Source of the DNA: Berkiella_A sp963976875
GTDB taxonomy: Bacteria; Pseudomonadota; Gammaproteobacteria; Berkiellales; Berkiellaceae
Length of the DNA stretch: 64,000 nucleotides
Reading direction: 5' to 3'
Assembly (NCBI GenBank): GCA_963976875.1
Contig: CAXBML010000002.1
Location: 147,028-211,027 of the forward strand
Within the stretch, counting starts at the first letter, position 1, and each line of letters opens with the position of its first letter. Shown one piece after another: positions 62,372 to 64,000 of this stretch. The translations under genes and the position numbers were made by a program. The notes below the pieces were generated by a model, which saw nothing but the letters and a program-made list of their open reading frames with translations, ran no database searches and had not been told where the DNA came from.

Positions 62372-63574
62372 ATGATTGAGCAAGAGACTGCGCTAAAAGA
62401 AATTTTGCGTGGCGTGGAAGAAGTCTTAGTAATGGATGAGCTTAAGGCAAAATTAGCATTAAACCGTCCATTACGCATTAAAGTTGGCTTTGACCCGACT
62501 GCTCCTGATTTACATTTAGGTCACACAGTACTGCTCAATAAAATGAAGCAGTTCCAAGACTTAGGGCATGAGGTCGTGTTTTTAATAGGCGACTTTACAG
62601 GCCGTATAGGTGATCCAACAGGTAAAAACATTACTCGCCAACCCTTGAGTGATGAGCAAGTGGCAGAAAATGCCAAAACCTATGCAGAACAAGTATTTAA
62701 AATCTTAGATAAAGATAAAACCCAAATTGTATTCAATTCAAAATGGTTAGATAAATTGGGGGCGGCAGGTCTTGTACAGGTTGCGGCACAATTTAATGTT
62801 GCCCGAATGCTTGAACGAGATGATTTTTCCAAAAGATACAAGTCAGGTGAATCAATCTCTATTCATGAGTTTTTATATCCCCTATTACAAGGTTATGATT
62901 CAGTGGCTTTAGAGTCAGACATAGAGCTAGGGGGTACAGATCAAAAATTTAACCTATTGGTAGGGCGTGAATTACAACGTAATGCCAAGCAATCACCACA
63001 AGTTGTATTAACCCTGCCACTATTAGAAGGCTTAGACGGGGTTAAAAAGATGTCAAAATCTTTAAACAACTATATAGGTATAGATGAATCTCCCAGAGAA
63101 ATGTTTGGTAAGGTATTATCGATATCAGATGAATTAATGTGGCGCTATTATGAGTTGGTTAGCTTTGAATCAAGCGATGCAATAGCAGCACTAAAAGACA
63201 AAGCTGTTGAAGGCACCAATCCCAAAGAGATTAAAGTTCAATTAGCAAAAGAACTAATTACAAGGTTTCATAATGCTGAAGCAGCGGAGCAAGCTGAGCA
63301 AGCCTTTATTCAGCAGTTCCAGAAAAACCAGATCCCAGAAGATATTGCAGAAGTAACCTTATATATACCTAATGACTATCCCTTAGCTAACTTGATAAAA
63401 GATGCAGGCTTAACGACCAGCACTTCTGAAGCGAATAGAATGATTAAACAAGGTGCTGTTCGTATCGATAGTCAGAAAGTAGAGGTAGGACAACAAGCTT
63501 ACCCTCTAGATAAAGCTTTTGTGTTGCAAGTCGGGAAACGTAGATTTGCAAAAGTTGCGGTAGAAAAAAAATAG
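62372..63574 (+). CDS. tyrS: tyrosine--tRNA ligase (TyrZ type)
   Basis: Class I synthetase. HIGH-type motif PDLHLGHTVLL, KMSKSLNNYIG, and a C-terminal S4 domain (TSEANRMIKQGAVRIDSQKV). It is the about 400-residue subgroup (TyrRS-2/TyrZ) common in Pseudomonas and Legionella rather than the E. coli TyrS form. I prefer the ATG at 62372, with AAGGTG upstream; a GTG at 62363 overlaps that ribosome site. Confidence 0.95.
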   Translation: MIEQETALKEILRGVEEVLVMDELKAKLALNRPLRIKVGFDPTAPDLHLGHTVLLNKMKQFQDLGHEVVFLIGDFTGRIGDPTGKNITRQPLSDEQVAENAKTYAEQVFKILDKDKTQIVFNSKWLDKLGAAGLVQVAAQFNVARMLERDDFSKRYKSGESISIHEFLYPLLQGYDSVALESDIELGGTDQKFNLLVGRELQRNAKQSPQVVLTLPLLEGLDGVKKMSKSLNNYIGIDESPREMFGKVLSISDELMWRYYELVSFESSDAIAALKDKAVEGTNPKEIKVQLAKELITRFHNAEAAEQAEQAFIQQFQKNQIPEDIAEVTLYIPNDYPLANLIKDAGLTTSTSEANRMIKQGAVRIDSQKVEVGQQAYPLDKAFVLQVGKRRFAKVAVEKK

Positions 63575-63671
63575 AGACGAGAAGAGGGCCGATAATGAAA
63601 GGGTAATTTACAACTACACTAACATAAAGTTAACTGGCCAAAATATAATAAAAGAAAGTGAAAATAAGTAG

Positions 63672-63699
63672 TTGACACTACACTAGAAAGGCGTAGAAT
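63672..63699 (+). promoter_or_regulatory. rRNA-type promoter P1
   Basis: TTGACA, a 16-base spacer, TAGAAT, then a C-rich discriminator (CGTCCCC). An A-rich block precedes the -35, like an UP element. Confidence 0.8.
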
Positions 63700-63839
63700 C
63701 GTCCCCTCTTTCAAGGCAAAACTTTTTTAAGTTACTAAGTAATCGAAAGTTGAAAAAGCTAAAAATATAGCTGTTTTGAAAGGTTTTTTGTTTGTTTTCT
63801 TGTTTTAAAAATAACATCAAAATTAATAAAAAATAAAGG

Positions 63840-63867
63840 TTGACGGCTCGGCAGATTGATGTAGAAT
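63840..63867 (+). promoter_or_regulatory. rRNA-type promoter P2
   Basis: TTGACG, a 16-base spacer, TAGAAT, then GAGCGTCCC. The downstream sequence (TTTCAA, then A and T runs) resembles that after P1, suggesting a promoter duplication. Confidence 0.8.
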
Positions 63868-63937
63868 GAGCGTCCCTTTCAACCAAAAAGTTTTTTTAAA
63901 GATTCGTAAAGAGTCTGAAAAAAAGAGAAGAAAAAGG

Positions 63938-63965
63938 TTGATTGTCTCGTTATAAAGTATATAAT
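63938..63965 (+). promoter_or_regulatory. rRNA-type promoter P3
   Basis: TTGATT, a 16-base spacer and a consensus TATAAT, then GAGCACCGC. A small GCACT/AGTGC stem (63973-63986) and a boxA-like GTTCTTTAAAA at 63990-64000 follow. This is the layout of a 16S rRNA leader, and the 16S gene should begin beyond the right edge. Confidence 0.8.
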
Positions 63966-64000
63966 GAGCACCGCACTGAAGAGTGCAAAGTTCTTTAAAA

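Noticed and set aside
63683..63886. 67-codon minus-strand frame at the right end
   Set aside because: It lies across the tandem rRNA-type promoters P1 and P2 and has no ribosome site.

Overview
The window reads as a contiguous piece of an AT-rich gammaproteobacterial chromosome that is almost fully coding. Gene content and order fit the Legionellales/Coxiellales side of the class. The pointers are a Legionella-type major outer-membrane protein, a periplasmic Cu/Zn superoxide dismutase, a queuine-salvage pair of the kind known from Chlamydia, and gene losses that suggest a host-associated life. The genus cannot be named from sequence alone.

Layout. (1) 0-21.6 kb: ispB / rplU-rpmA-obgE / rpsT / murJ-ribF-ileS-lspA-ispH, then convergently a complete minor-pilin and assembly cluster (fimT, a second fimT/fimU, pilV, pilW, pilX, pilY1, a PilY2-like gene, pilE) with its pilS-pilR two-component system. 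From memory this is the Pseudomonas aeruginosa PA4546-PA4569 order, minus fkpB and proB. (2) 21.8-33.4 kb: fmdB-like, aspS, nudB, yebC, ruvCAB, ybgC, tolQRAB, pal, cpoB, again in canonical order. (3) 33.4-44.4 kb: a more individual region with palindromic repeats, an unknown membrane protein where queE-queC often lie, tRNA-Lys, the outer-membrane protein, a Chlamydia-type tgt with yhhQ, a deleted insertion-sequence relic, soluble and membrane pyrophosphatases, sodC, an alpha/alpha-toroid-like protein and a two-lobed retropepsin-like protease. (4) 44.7-54.5 kb: pcnB, a folK-pgi gene fusion, a small double-glycine (bacteriocin/microcin-like) precursor, acs, phaR, a nitroreductase, dksA and a degenerate sfsA. 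(5) 54.5-64 kb: an APH/P-loop kinase, hemL, a 55-residue rubredoxin, hemJ, a DUF6776-like gene, erpA, anmK, an M23 peptidase, tyrS, and finally three tandem promoters that almost certainly drive an rRNA operon just beyond the right edge.

How the genes work together. The pil cluster builds the priming tip complex of type IV pili under PilS/PilR and sigma-54. Tol-Pal-CpoB tethers and constricts the outer membrane at division. RuvABC resolves recombination intermediates. The tgt-yhhQ pair would import queuine and insert it into tRNA. The most unusual item is folK joined in frame to pgi, with a Shine-Dalgarno-like sequence and ATG still present in front of the pgi half. In Pseudomonas panB-panC-panD lie between folK and pgi, so the fusion looks like the scar of a panBCD deletion.

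No CRISPR array, prophage or intact insertion sequence was seen. Recurrent short palindromic elements and one 307-bp inverted-repeat relic are the only mobile traces.
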